Below are positions 7,349 through 14,096 of a DNA stretch of 18,551 bases, piece after piece. Positions within the stretch are counted from its first letter, which is position 1. Each line of letters starts with the position of its first letter. Under the pieces are notes generated by a model. That model did no database searches. It was not told the origin of the DNA and saw only the letters and a program-made list of their open reading frames with translations. Both the position numbers and the translations under genes were made by a program. The DNA comes from Modestobacter sp. (GTDB lineage Bacteria > Actinomycetota > Actinomycetes > Mycobacteriales > Geodermatophilaceae), in assembly GCA_025965775.1 (NCBI GenBank), contig JAOPWG010000192.1:1-18551 (forward strand), in the 5' to 3' direction.

Positions 7349-7864
7349 TCACGCGCCGGTCGGCACCGGGTCCGCGCCGCCCCGCGCACCGGGCCGGCAG
7401 CGCAGCAGCCGGCGCACCGTCAGCCAGGTCCCCCGACGGGCACCGTGGTGCTCGAGCGCCTCCACGGCGTACTCCGAGCAGGTCGGCGTGAACGAGCAGC
7501 AGGGGCCCCGCTGCGGGCTGACCTCCCGCTGGTAGACGCGCACCGCGGCGACCAGCCGGTCGGCGGTCCTCCCCGTCGGGCCGACCGCACGGACGTGCCG
7601 CACCGTCGAGGGGGCCACCCGCAGCAGGCCCATCCCGCAGCCGAGCGACTCGGCCAGGCAGCAGCCGGTGTTGAGCAGCAACAGGTCCCGCAGGCACCCG
7701 CCGCCACCTCCCCCGCCGTAGCCGCGGCGGTACCCGCCGTACCCGCGTCCGTACGCCGGTGGCCCGTACCCCGGGCTGTCGCGGCCGTCCCCGGGGCCGG
7801 GGCGGCCGCCCCACCCCCGCCGGCGCCGCGGACCGCCGCCACGCCAGCCCCAGACGAAGACCAT
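7349..7864 (-). CDS. yidD: YidD-family membrane protein insertion factor with long N-terminal extension
   Basis: The C-terminal 70 residues (about 102-171) are a clear YidD domain: RLVAAVRVYQREVSPQRG followed by PCCSFTPTCSEYAVEAL, the Cys-containing signature of the family that assists YidC-dependent membrane insertion. Typical YidD is 70-100 residues; this one has 171. The extension contains a Gly/Tyr/Arg-rich tract (about 30-56) and a Cys-rich hydrophobic segment, CLRDLLLLNTGCCLAESLGC (57-76), that could be an amphipathic or membrane anchor. I chose ATG 7864 because GGAGGAG lies six bases upstream; the ATG at 7879 would place that ribosome site inside the gene. The gene is not beside rnpA and yidC, the usual location, so it may be a second copy. 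It is divergent from mmuM. Confidence 0.85.
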   Translation of the reverse strand: MVFVWGWRGGGPRRRRGWGGRPGPGDGRDSPGYGPPAYGRGYGGYRRGYGGGGGGGCLRDLLLLNTGCCLAESLGCGMGLLRVAPSTVRHVRAVGPTGRTADRLVAAVRVYQREVSPQRGPCCSFTPTCSEYAVEALEHHGARRGTWLTVRRLLRCRPGARGGADPVPTGA

Positions 7865-7974
7865 GCTGTTCTCCTCCATGTCGGCGCCAGGCCCGCAGCA
7901 CCCGCCGCACACCCGGTCCCATCCTGGGCCCCACCGCGCCTCCGCGCTGCCGGGTGACGGCGACACTGGTCCGC

Positions 7975-8904
7975 ATGACCCCCCGGCCGGTCGCCCTGTC
8001 CGTCGCGCTGGCCGCCGGCCCCGTCGTCCTGGACGGCGGGCTGTCCACCGAGCTGGCGTCCCGCGGGCACGACGTGACCTCCGCGTTGTGGTCGGCCCGG
8101 CTGCTGCGGGACGCGCCGCAGGCGATCGTCGACGCCCACGCCGCGTTCGCCGCGGCCGGCGCCCGGGTGGCGACGACGGCCAGCTACCAGGCCACGCTGC
8201 CCGGCTTCGCGGCCGCCGGCATCGAGGCGGCGGAGGCCGCGGTGCTGATCGGCCGGTCGGTGCGGCTCGCCCGGGACGGGCTGGCGGCCGCCGGCGCCGA
8301 GGGCTGGGTCGCCGGGTCCGTCGGCCCCTACGGTGCCTTCCTGGCCGACGGTTCGGAGTACCGCGGCGACTATCTGCCGGGGACGTCGGTGGCCGCGCTC
8401 CGGGCGTTCCACCGACCCCGCCTGGAGCTGCTGGCCGCGGCCGGCGCCGACGTGCTCGCCTGCGAGACGTTGCCGGCCGCCGCGGAGGTGGAGGCGCTGC
8501 TGGCCGAGGTCGAGGCGCTCGGCGTGCCCGCCTGGCTGTCGCTCACCGCGGTCACCGGCTCCGACGGGGTGCCCCGGACCCGCCGGGGTGAGCTGCTCGC
8601 CGACGTGCTGGCAATGGCCCGTGACGTCCCGACCGTGGTGGCTGTGGGCGTCAACTGCACCGATCCGGGAGGCGTCGTCCCCGCGGTCGAGGTGGCCGCA
8701 GCCGCCAGCGGGAAGCCGGTGGTCGCCTACCCCAACAGCGGCGAGGTCTGGGACGCAGCGGGCCGGCGGTGGACCGGCCCGTCCGGTGTCGGCGCCGTGG
8801 GCGACTGGCTCGCGGCCGGTGCCCGGCTGGTCGGCGGGTGCTGCCGTGTCCGGCCGGGCGACGTGCGGACCATCGCCGCCGGCGTCCGCGCATCACTCCG
8901 CTGA
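7975..8904 (+). CDS. mmuM: Homocysteine S-methyltransferase
   Basis: The 309-residue enzyme transfers a methyl group from S-methylmethionine (or S-adenosylmethionine) to homocysteine to form methionine. The zinc ligands are visible as Cys228 (GVNCTDP) and the Cys pair 289-290 (GGCC), on the family's TIM-barrel; DGGLSTEL near the N-terminus and SVGPYGAFLADGSEY in the middle are also typical. Its length equals that of E. coli MmuM. It lacks the cobalamin domains of MetH. ATG 7975 has no evident Shine-Dalgarno; GACACT seven bases before it could be a -10 element for leaderless mRNA, and an in-frame GTG at 7954 is an alternative start. The gene ends two bases before a perfect hairpin shared with the convergent dehydrogenase. 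Confidence 0.92.
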   Translation: MTPRPVALSVALAAGPVVLDGGLSTELASRGHDVTSALWSARLLRDAPQAIVDAHAAFAAAGARVATTASYQATLPGFAAAGIEAAEAAVLIGRSVRLARDGLAAAGAEGWVAGSVGPYGAFLADGSEYRGDYLPGTSVAALRAFHRPRLELLAAAGADVLACETLPAAAEVEALLAEVEALGVPAWLSLTAVTGSDGVPRTRRGELLADVLAMARDVPTVVAVGVNCTDPGGVVPAVEVAAAASGKPVVAYPNSGEVWDAAGRRWTGPSGVGAVGDWLAAGARLVGGCCRVRPGDVRTIAAGVRASLR

Positions 8905-8905
8905 G

Positions 8906-8933
8906 GTCCGGGCGTCCACGCCGACGCCCGGAC
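8906..8933. terminator. Bidirectional hairpin between convergent genes
   Basis: GTCCGGGCGT (8906-8915) and ACGCCCGGAC (8924-8933) form a perfect ten-base-pair stem with an eight-base loop. It fills the 37-base gap between the ends of mmuM (+) and the SDR gene (-), and can serve both. Confidence 0.75.
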
Positions 8934-8941
8934 GGGACGGG

Positions 8942-9829
8942 TCAGAGGATCGGTTTCCCGCCGGTGACCGCGATCCGCGCCCCGGAGACGTAGCTGGCCT
9001 CGTCGCTGGCCAGCAGCACGTAGACCGGCGCCAGCTCGGCCGGCTGGGCGGCGCGGCCCATCGGCACCTGCTCACCGAAGCCCTCGACCTTCTCCGGGGG
9101 CATGGTCGAGGGGATCAGCGGCGTCCAGACCGGGCCGGGGGCGACGCTGTTGGCCCGGATGCCCTTGTCGGCCAGCAACTGGGCGAGGCTGGCGGTGAAG
9201 TTGGCGATCCCGGCCTTGGTCAGCGCGTAGGGCGCCAGGGTCGGGCTGGGCATGTCGGAGTTCACCGACGAGGAGTTGATGATCGACGCGCCCGGTGGCA
9301 TGTGCGGGACGGCGTCCCGGCACAGGACGAACATCGCGGTGAGGTTGACCGCCAGGGTGTGGTCCCACTCGTCGTCGGAGATCTCGTCGAGGGACTCGTG
9401 GGTCATCTGGAACGCGGCGTTGTTGACCAGCACGTCGACCCGGCCGAACTCCTCGACGGCCCTCGGGATGATCGTGCGGGCGTGGCTGCGGTCGGACAGG
9501 TCCCCGGCGACCAGCACGCACCTGCGGCCGGCCTGCTCGACGTGGCGGGCGGTGTCCTTGGCGTCGTCGTGTTCGTCCAGGTAGGAGATCAGGACGTCGG
9601 CGCCCTCCCGGGCGAACGCGATGGCGACCGCCCGGCCGATGCCACTGTCACCGCCGGTGATGACGGCCTTCTTGCCCGCCAGCCGGCCGGAGCCGCGGTA
9701 GCTCTGCTCGCCGTGGTCGGGCCTGGGCTCCATCTGACCGAGGGTGCCGGGCGGGGTCTGCTGCTGAGCGGGCTGCGATTCGGGGCGGGGCTCGGCGGGG
9801 ACATCTCCGGTCGTGCGGTCTCCGGACAT
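8942..9829 (-). CDS. Short-chain dehydrogenase/reductase of the general-stress (YdaD/YhdG-like) type
   Basis: The 295-residue SDR oxidoreductase has TGGDSGIG (residues 58-65, cofactor binding), NNAA (136-139), a Ser in NSSSVN (185-190) and catalytic Tyr201-x3-Lys205. The 50-residue polar N-terminal extension rich in Pro and Gln, before the Rossmann fold, is typical of the group that includes Bacillus general stress protein 39; substrates in this group are mostly unknown. The Asp in GGDSG and the acidic loop after the second strand do not let me decide NAD versus NADP. ATG 9829 follows AGGAGG with a five-base gap. A SigB/SigF-like promoter lies 42 bases upstream, in accord with stress induction. 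It is divergent from the helicase gene. Confidence 0.92.
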   Translation of the reverse strand: MSGDRTTGDVPAEPRPESQPAQQQTPPGTLGQMEPRPDHGEQSYRGSGRLAGKKAVITGGDSGIGRAVAIAFAREGADVLISYLDEHDDAKDTARHVEQAGRRCVLVAGDLSDRSHARTIIPRAVEEFGRVDVLVNNAAFQMTHESLDEISDDEWDHTLAVNLTAMFVLCRDAVPHMPPGASIINSSSVNSDMPSPTLAPYALTKAGIANFTASLAQLLADKGIRANSVAPGPVWTPLIPSTMPPEKVEGFGEQVPMGRAAQPAELAPVYVLLASDEASYVSGARIAVTGGKPIL

Positions 9830-9870
9830 GGGGTCCTCCTGCGGTCGGTGGGAGTCGCGTCGCGGTCCCG

Positions 9871-9895
9871 CTACCCCTGCCGACGTGGGTCAACC
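9871..9895 (-). promoter_or_regulatory. SigB/SigF-like stress promoter for the dehydrogenase gene
   Basis: On the minus strand GGTT (9895-9892) and GGGTAG (9876-9871) are separated by 15 bases. This fits the actinobacterial general-stress sigma pattern GGTTT-N15-17-GGGTA, apart from the last -35 base. It ends 41 bases before the ATG, leaving room for a leader carrying the AGGAGG site. Confidence 0.45.
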
Positions 9896-9944
9896 GACGT
9901 CCGGGGCGGGAAGGTCTGCGGCATCGGGCACGCTGTGTCCCACG

Positions 9945-12566
9945 ATGACGCTCTCCCCCGCCGGCACCGACTCGACCCCGGCCGACCTCCCTGCCACCGC
10001 GCTGCCCTCGCCCAGCGTGTCGTCGCTGATCGACGACCCGGCCGACCTCACGGCACTGCGCGCCCTCGGTGACGACCCCGACGCGGTCTTCGCCCGCTTC
10101 GCCCAGTGGGCGGAGGACGCCGGCACCGTCCTGTACCCCGCCCAGGAGGAGGCGCTGATCGAGCTGGTCAGCGGGGCCAACGTCGTGCTGGCCACCCCCA
10201 CCGGGTCCGGCAAGTCCCTGGTCGCGACCGGCGCCCAGTACGCCGCGCTGGCCGCCGGACGGCGCAGCTACTACACCGCGCCGATCAAGGCGCTGGTCAG
10301 CGAGAAGTTCTTCGCGCTCTGCGGGGTCTTCGGCGCCGCCAACGTCGGGATGCTCACCGGCGACGCCAGCGTCAACGCCGGCGCCCCGATCATCGCCTGC
10401 ACCGCCGAGGTGCTGGCCAACATCGCGCTGCGCTCGGGGGGCGGGGCCGGGGGCGAGGACACGGCCGACATCAGCCTGGTCGTCATGGACGAGTTCCACT
10501 TCTACGGCGACCCCGACCGCGGGTGGGCCTGGCAGGAGCCGCTGCTGGAGCTCCCGAAGGCCCAGTTCCTTCTCATGTCGGCCACCCTCGTCGACGTCAC
10601 CACGCTGCGTGCGGACATCACCCGGCGCACCGGCCGGCCCACCGCGCTGGTCGCCAACGCCGAGCGCCCGGTGCCGCTGCACCACTACTACGCGACGACG
10701 CCGATGCACGAGACGATCGCCGAGCTGCTGGACACCCGGCAGGCCCCGGTCTACGTCGTCCACTTCACCCAGGCCTCGGCGCTGGAACGGGCGCAGGCGC
10801 TGATGAGCGTCAACGTGTGCACCAAGGAGGAGAAGGCGGCGATCGCCGACCTGATCGGCGGCTTCCGGTTCTCCTCCGCCTTCGGGACGACGCTGTCCCG
10901 ACTGGTGCGCCACGGCATCGGCGTGCACCACGCCGGGATGCTGCCGAAGTACCGCCGGCTGGTCGAGCAGCTGGCCCAGGCCGGGCTGCTGAAGGTCATC
11001 TGCGGCACCGACACGCTCGGCGTGGGCATCAACGTGCCGATCCGCACGGTCGTCTTCTCCGCGCTGTCCAAGTACGACGGCACCCGCACCCGGCTGCTCA
11101 ACGCCCGTGAGTTCCACCAGATCGCCGGCCGGGCCGGCCGCGCGGGCTACGACACGGCCGGCACCGTCGTCGTCCAGGCGCCCGAGCACGAGGTGGAGAA
11201 CCTCAAGCAGTTCGCCAAGGTCGCCGACGACCCGAAGAAGCGCCGCAAGCTGGTCCGCCGCAAGGCACCCGAGGGCATGGTGCCCTGGAGCGAGTCGACC
11301 CAGCAGCGACTCATCAACGCCGACCCCGAGCCGCTGACCAGCCATTTCCGGGTGTCCACCGGCATGCTGCTGAACGTCCTTGCCCGGCCGGGCGACCCGT
11401 TCGCGGCGATGAAACACCTGCTCACCGACAACCATGAGCCCCGGGCTCGGCAGCGGCGGCACATCCGTGCGGCGATCGGGATCGCCCGCTCGCTCCTCGC
11501 CGCCGGCGTGGTCGAGCGGCTGGCCGTCCCCGAGCCGGACGGGCGCCGCTACCGGCTCACCGTCGACCTGCCGCCGGACTTCGCCCTGAACCAGCCGCTG
11601 TCGACGTTCGCGCTGGCCGCGATCGACCTGCTCGACCCGGGGTCGGACACCTACGTCGTCGACGTCGTCTCGGTGATCGAGGCGACCCTGGACGACCCGC
11701 GCCAGGTCCTGGCCGCCCAGCTGAACAAGGCCAAGGGCGAGGCGGTCGCTGCGATGAAGGCCGAGGGCATCGAGTACGACGAGCGGATGGAGCTGCTGGA
11801 GGAGATCACCTACCCCAGGCCGCTGGCCGAACTGCTGGAGTTCGCGTTCGAGACCTACCGGGCGGGCAACCCCTGGGCGGCCGATGCGGAGCTGTCGCCG
11901 AAGTCCGTGGTACGCGACATGTGGGAACGCGCGATGACCTTCCGGGAACTGGTGAACACCTACGGGCTGACCCGCTCGGAGGGCGCGGTGCTGAGGTACC
12001 TGTCCGACGCGTTCAAGGCGCTGCGCTCCGGGGTTCCGGCCGACGCCCGCACCGAGGAGGTCACCGACCTCGTCGAGTGGCTCGGGGAGCTGGTGCGCCA
12101 GGTGGACTCGTCGCTGCTGGACGAGTGGGAGGAGCTCACCAACCCCACCGGCCCGCTGGACGCCCCGGTCTCGGTGCCGGCCCGGCCGCGACCGCTCACC
12201 GGCAACGAGCGGGCGTTCACCGCGATGGTGCGCAACGCGCTGTTCCGCCGCGTCGAGCTCATCGCCCGTCGCCGTTGGTACGACCTGGGTGAGCTGGACG
12301 GTGGAGCGGGCTGGGACGCCGACCGCTGGGGCGAGGTGGTGCAGGCCTACTTCGCCGAGCACGGCGAGCTGAACACCGGCGCCGACGCCCGCGGCCCCGC
12401 GCTGCTCGTCATCGACAAGCAGCCCGGGCTGTGGCGGGTCCGGCAGATCCTGGACGATCCGGACGGCGACCACGACTGGGGCTTCGACGTCGAGGTGGAC
12501 CTCGCGGCCTCGGACGAGGAGGGGTCGGTCGTGCTGCGCCTGGTGGACGCCGGCCGCAAGGACTGA
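9945..12566 (+). CDS. Ski2-like DEAD/DEAH-box helicase with DUF3516 C-terminus
   Basis: The 873-residue superfamily 2 helicase shows motif I TPTGSGKS at residues 84-91, motif II as DEFH at 182-185 (a DExH variant), motif III MSATL at 211-215 and motif VI QIAGRAGRAG at 392-401. The region after about residue 450 corresponds to the DUF3516 domain found in actinobacterial relatives of Ski2/Mtr4 helicases, so an RNA role is likely but the substrate is not known from the sequence. The ATG at 9945 begins 83 residues before motif I. The open frame extends 44 codons upstream, but that part overlaps the promoter of the divergent dehydrogenase gene. No clear Shine-Dalgarno is seen. The stop is eight bases from the end of the convergent SRPBCC gene. 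Confidence 0.93.
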   Translation: MTLSPAGTDSTPADLPATALPSPSVSSLIDDPADLTALRALGDDPDAVFARFAQWAEDAGTVLYPAQEEALIELVSGANVVLATPTGSGKSLVATGAQYAALAAGRRSYYTAPIKALVSEKFFALCGVFGAANVGMLTGDASVNAGAPIIACTAEVLANIALRSGGGAGGEDTADISLVVMDEFHFYGDPDRGWAWQEPLLELPKAQFLLMSATLVDVTTLRADITRRTGRPTALVANAERPVPLHHYYATTPMHETIAELLDTRQAPVYVVHFTQASALERAQALMSVNVCTKEEKAAIADLIGGFRFSSAFGTTLSRLVRHGIGVHHAGMLPKYRRLVEQLAQAGLLKVICGTDTLGVGINVPIRTVVFSALSKYDGTRTRLLNAREFHQIAGRAGRAGYDTAGTVVVQAPEHEVENLKQFAKVADDPKKRRKLVRRKAPEGMVPWSESTQQRLINADPEPLTSHFRVSTGMLLNVLARPGDPFAAMKHLLTDNHEPRARQRRHIRAAIGIARSLLAAGVVERLAVPEPDGRRYRLTVDLPPDFALNQPLSTFALAAIDLLDPGSDTYVVDVVSVIEATLDDPRQVLAAQLNKAKGEAVAAMKAEGIEYDERMELLEEITYPRPLAELLEFAFETYRAGNPWAADAELSPKSVVRDMWERAMTFRELVNTYGLTRSEGAVLRYLSDAFKALRSGVPADARTEEVTDLVEWLGELVRQVDSSLLDEWEELTNPTGPLDAPVSVPARPRPLTGNERAFTAMVRNALFRRVELIARRRWYDLGELDGGAGWDADRWGEVVQAYFAEHGELNTGADARGPALLVIDKQPGLWRVRQILDDPDGDHDWGFDVEVDLAASDEEGSVVLRLVDAGRKD

Positions 12567-12574
12567 CCCCCGAC

Positions 12575-13132
12575 CTACCGCGCGGCGGCCCGCCGCACGC
12601 TCGGGAGCCGGCCGAAAGTGGCCGGGCGCGGATCCGGCACCGCCGCCCGTTCGACGGGACCGGCGGCCCGCCGGCGCCGAAGCTCGAGGGCCAGGCTCTC
12701 CTCGCCGCGGGCCATCGCCCAGCGGTGGTTGGCCGCGAAGACCGGGCGCAGCAGCCAGCTGAGCCGGTGCAGCAGCGGCTTGGCCGCGCTCACCCGCCAG
12801 TCGTAGGTGATGACCACCTCGGGCCCGTCCTGCCGGAACGTCCAGCACCCGGCCCCGTCCAGGTCACCGCTGGCCGCGAGGGCGAACCCGGCGTCGGTCA
12901 TCGTCTCGGTGATCTGCAGCGTCCAGCGCAGCGTGTAGGGCAACCAGCCCTTCGTGGACACCTCGACGGTCCGTCCGACACCGTCCGGGGCGCCGTGCGC
13001 ACGTGGGACGACGGCCAGGTAGACCGACGGCCACCAGCGTGGGAGCGAGGCAGCGTCGCTGAGGACCGCCCGCACGTCGGCGACGCTGCCGGCCACCCGC
13101 CAGACGGTGACGAAGTGGTAGTCGGCTGTCAC
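12575..13132 (-). CDS. SRPBCC (START/polyketide-cyclase-like) family protein
   Basis: The 185-residue protein has the beginning of an SRPBCC ligand-binding fold: an N-terminal strand YHFVTVWRVAGS, a helix with LSDAASLPRWWPSVYLAV, and alternating beta-strands through ITYDWRV (about residues 5-115). A helix with HRLSWLLRPVFAANHRWAMARGEESLALEL follows, and the last 35 residues are Arg/Ala/Pro-rich and look disordered. Such proteins bind hydrophobic ligands or act in cell-envelope or polyketide metabolism; no specific function can be read here. The start is GTG 13132, with GGAG about 11 bases upstream. It is divergent from the DUF222 remnant across 192 bases and convergent with the helicase. Confidence 0.85.
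   Translation of the reverse strand: MTADYHFVTVWRVAGSVADVRAVLSDAASLPRWWPSVYLAVVPRAHGAPDGVGRTVEVSTKGWLPYTLRWTLQITETMTDAGFALAASGDLDGAGCWTFRQDGPEVVITYDWRVSAAKPLLHRLSWLLRPVFAANHRWAMARGEESLALELRRRRAAGPVERAAVPDPRPATFGRLPSVRRAAAR
12582..12596. terminator. Small GC hairpin at the convergent helicase/SRPBCC ends
   Basis: GCGGCG (12582-12587) and CGCCGC (12591-12596) form a six-base-pair stem with a three-base loop, 15 bases past the helicase stop and inside the last codons of the SRPBCC gene. In sequence this rich such stems arise by chance, so support is weak. Confidence 0.25.
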
Positions 13133-13251
13133 GGCGTGAGTGTCTCCGCCCGCTGCCCGGGGCGTCCACGGACGACGGTCCTACCGGACCGGCACGGGTC
13201 CTGCTCGCGGCCATCCACACGCGGGTCCGGTGTCCACAGTGCCTCGTTGAA

Positions 13252-13282
13252 TTGCGGTTTTGTCGTTCTCGGTTCCTACGCT
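13252..13282 (+). promoter_or_regulatory. Candidate promoter of the DUF222 remnant in an AT-richer island
   Basis: TACGCT (13277-13282) resembles the TAnnnT -10 element, and TTGCGG (13252-13257) could be the -35 with a long 19-base spacer. The stretch 13240-13282 is clearly richer in T than the rest of the window, and the gene behind it has a good ribosome site. The spacer is longer than ideal. Confidence 0.35.
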
Positions 13283-13324
13283 GGGCCCACTGAACGACCG
13301 GTTCCAGCGTCCGGGAGGGGTGCG

Positions 13325-14086
13325 ATGTCGGAGTTGACGTCGGTCCTGGATGCGCCGGCCGCGGTGGACGTGGAGCGGTTGTCCGCCGGTGAGCAGTTGG
13401 AGTTCGTGGCCGCGGTGACCGGGCCGGAGGACACCGCCCTGGCCGTGATCATGAACGGTGACCGACCGGCCGGGGACCTGCGCAGCCACGCCGGACGCCA
13501 GGGCGGGGCCCTGGTCGCGCCGGCCCGCGGCGCCCTGGACGGCGGCAGTCTGCCCGACGTGCGCGGCGACCGCCCGCACGTGCGGGTGACCATCGACTGG
13601 CAGGCGCTGTCCGCCGCCCGCGCCGCCCCGGGCGTGGCGGGCGGGGAGCCGGGCCGGGCCGGGCCGATCACGCCCGAGACCGCCCGCCGGCTGGCCTGCG
13701 ACAGCTCGGTCGCCCGGGTCATCACCGGCCCCGACGGGCTGCCGCCGGACGTCGGCCGCGCCCAGCGCACCGCCACCACCGCCATCCGCCGCGTGGTCCG
13801 AGATCCGGGCACCGCCCGCTGGCACACGTTCCGCCCCGACGGCACCGCATCGAAGCTCGCGGTCGCGACCGGGACGGCCCGCCGACCCACCCACGGATCT
13901 GGTCCCTCCCGCAGACCACCTCCCCTGGGACACTGGTCGCGCGAGGGAGCCGGCAGACGCGCCGAGCGCACCGACCACAGGTGCCCCGGACGAGTGATCC
14001 AGTACGGGATCCCCCGTGTCGAACATCTCGGGGATGACCGGCGCCCGCCGGTCGACCGGCCCCCGGGCACGCACGTCCCGAGATGA
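13325..14086 (+). pseudogene. DUF222/HNH endonuclease (13E12-like) gene remnant lacking the HNH core
   Basis: The 253-codon open frame keeps three pieces of a DUF222-HNH protein: the N-terminus (MSELTSVLDAPAAVDVE to about residue 55), the end of DUF222 (about 62-158, with LDGGSLPDVRGDRPHVRVTI and the GPITPETARRLACDSSVARV block) and the C-terminal tail RDPGTARWHTFRPDGT (159-174). Roughly 150 residues seem missing near residues 55-62. The entire Cys/His-rich HNH nuclease segment expected between RRVV and RDPGT is absent, with a junction near 13799. After about residue 180 the sequence is Arg/Pro-rich readthrough. Full-length members are 400-500 residues. ATG 13325 follows GGGAGGGG, so it could still be translated. 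I call it a pseudogene by in-frame deletion; a nuclease function is excluded. Confidence 0.75.
14024..14085 (+). promoter_or_regulatory. Structured leader just upstream of the GGDEF-EAL gene
   Basis: CATCTCGGG (14024-14032) pairs perfectly with CCCGAGATG (14077-14085). Inside the loop GACCGGC (14036-14042) pairs with GCCGGTC (14047-14053) around a four-base loop, and the same GCCGGTC can instead pair with GACCGGC at 14054-14060. The outer stem ends two bases before the GAGGA ribosome site of the next gene. It overlaps the end of the DUF222 remnant frame. It does not match any riboswitch I know. Confidence 0.4.
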
Positions 14087-14096
14087 CGAGGAAGAC

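Noticed and set aside
4387..7491. Plus-strand open frame of over 1000 codons opposite nasA, NiCoT and arfB
   Set aside because: It spans three recognisable genes of the other strand, has Arg/Gln/Pro-rich composition and no domain; an antisense artefact of high GC.
9648..12848. Minus-strand open frame opposite the helicase (about 1066 codons)
   Set aside because: It runs through both the dehydrogenase promoter and the end of the SRPBCC gene and is repetitive His/Val/Gly/Gln sequence; the plus strand encodes the helicase motifs.
14024..14085. c-di-GMP riboswitch before the GGDEF-EAL gene
   Set aside because: The conserved GEMM core and tetraloop/receptor elements are not seen; only generic GC stems are present.
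13325..14086. Intact HNH endonuclease gene
   Set aside because: No Cys/His-rich HNH motif exists between the DUF222 end and the C-terminal tail, and the protein is about half the normal length.
14016..14096. GGDEF-EAL start at GTG 14016
   Set aside because: It has no ribosome binding site and would place the hairpin region in the coding part; ATG 14097 has GAGG at good spacing.
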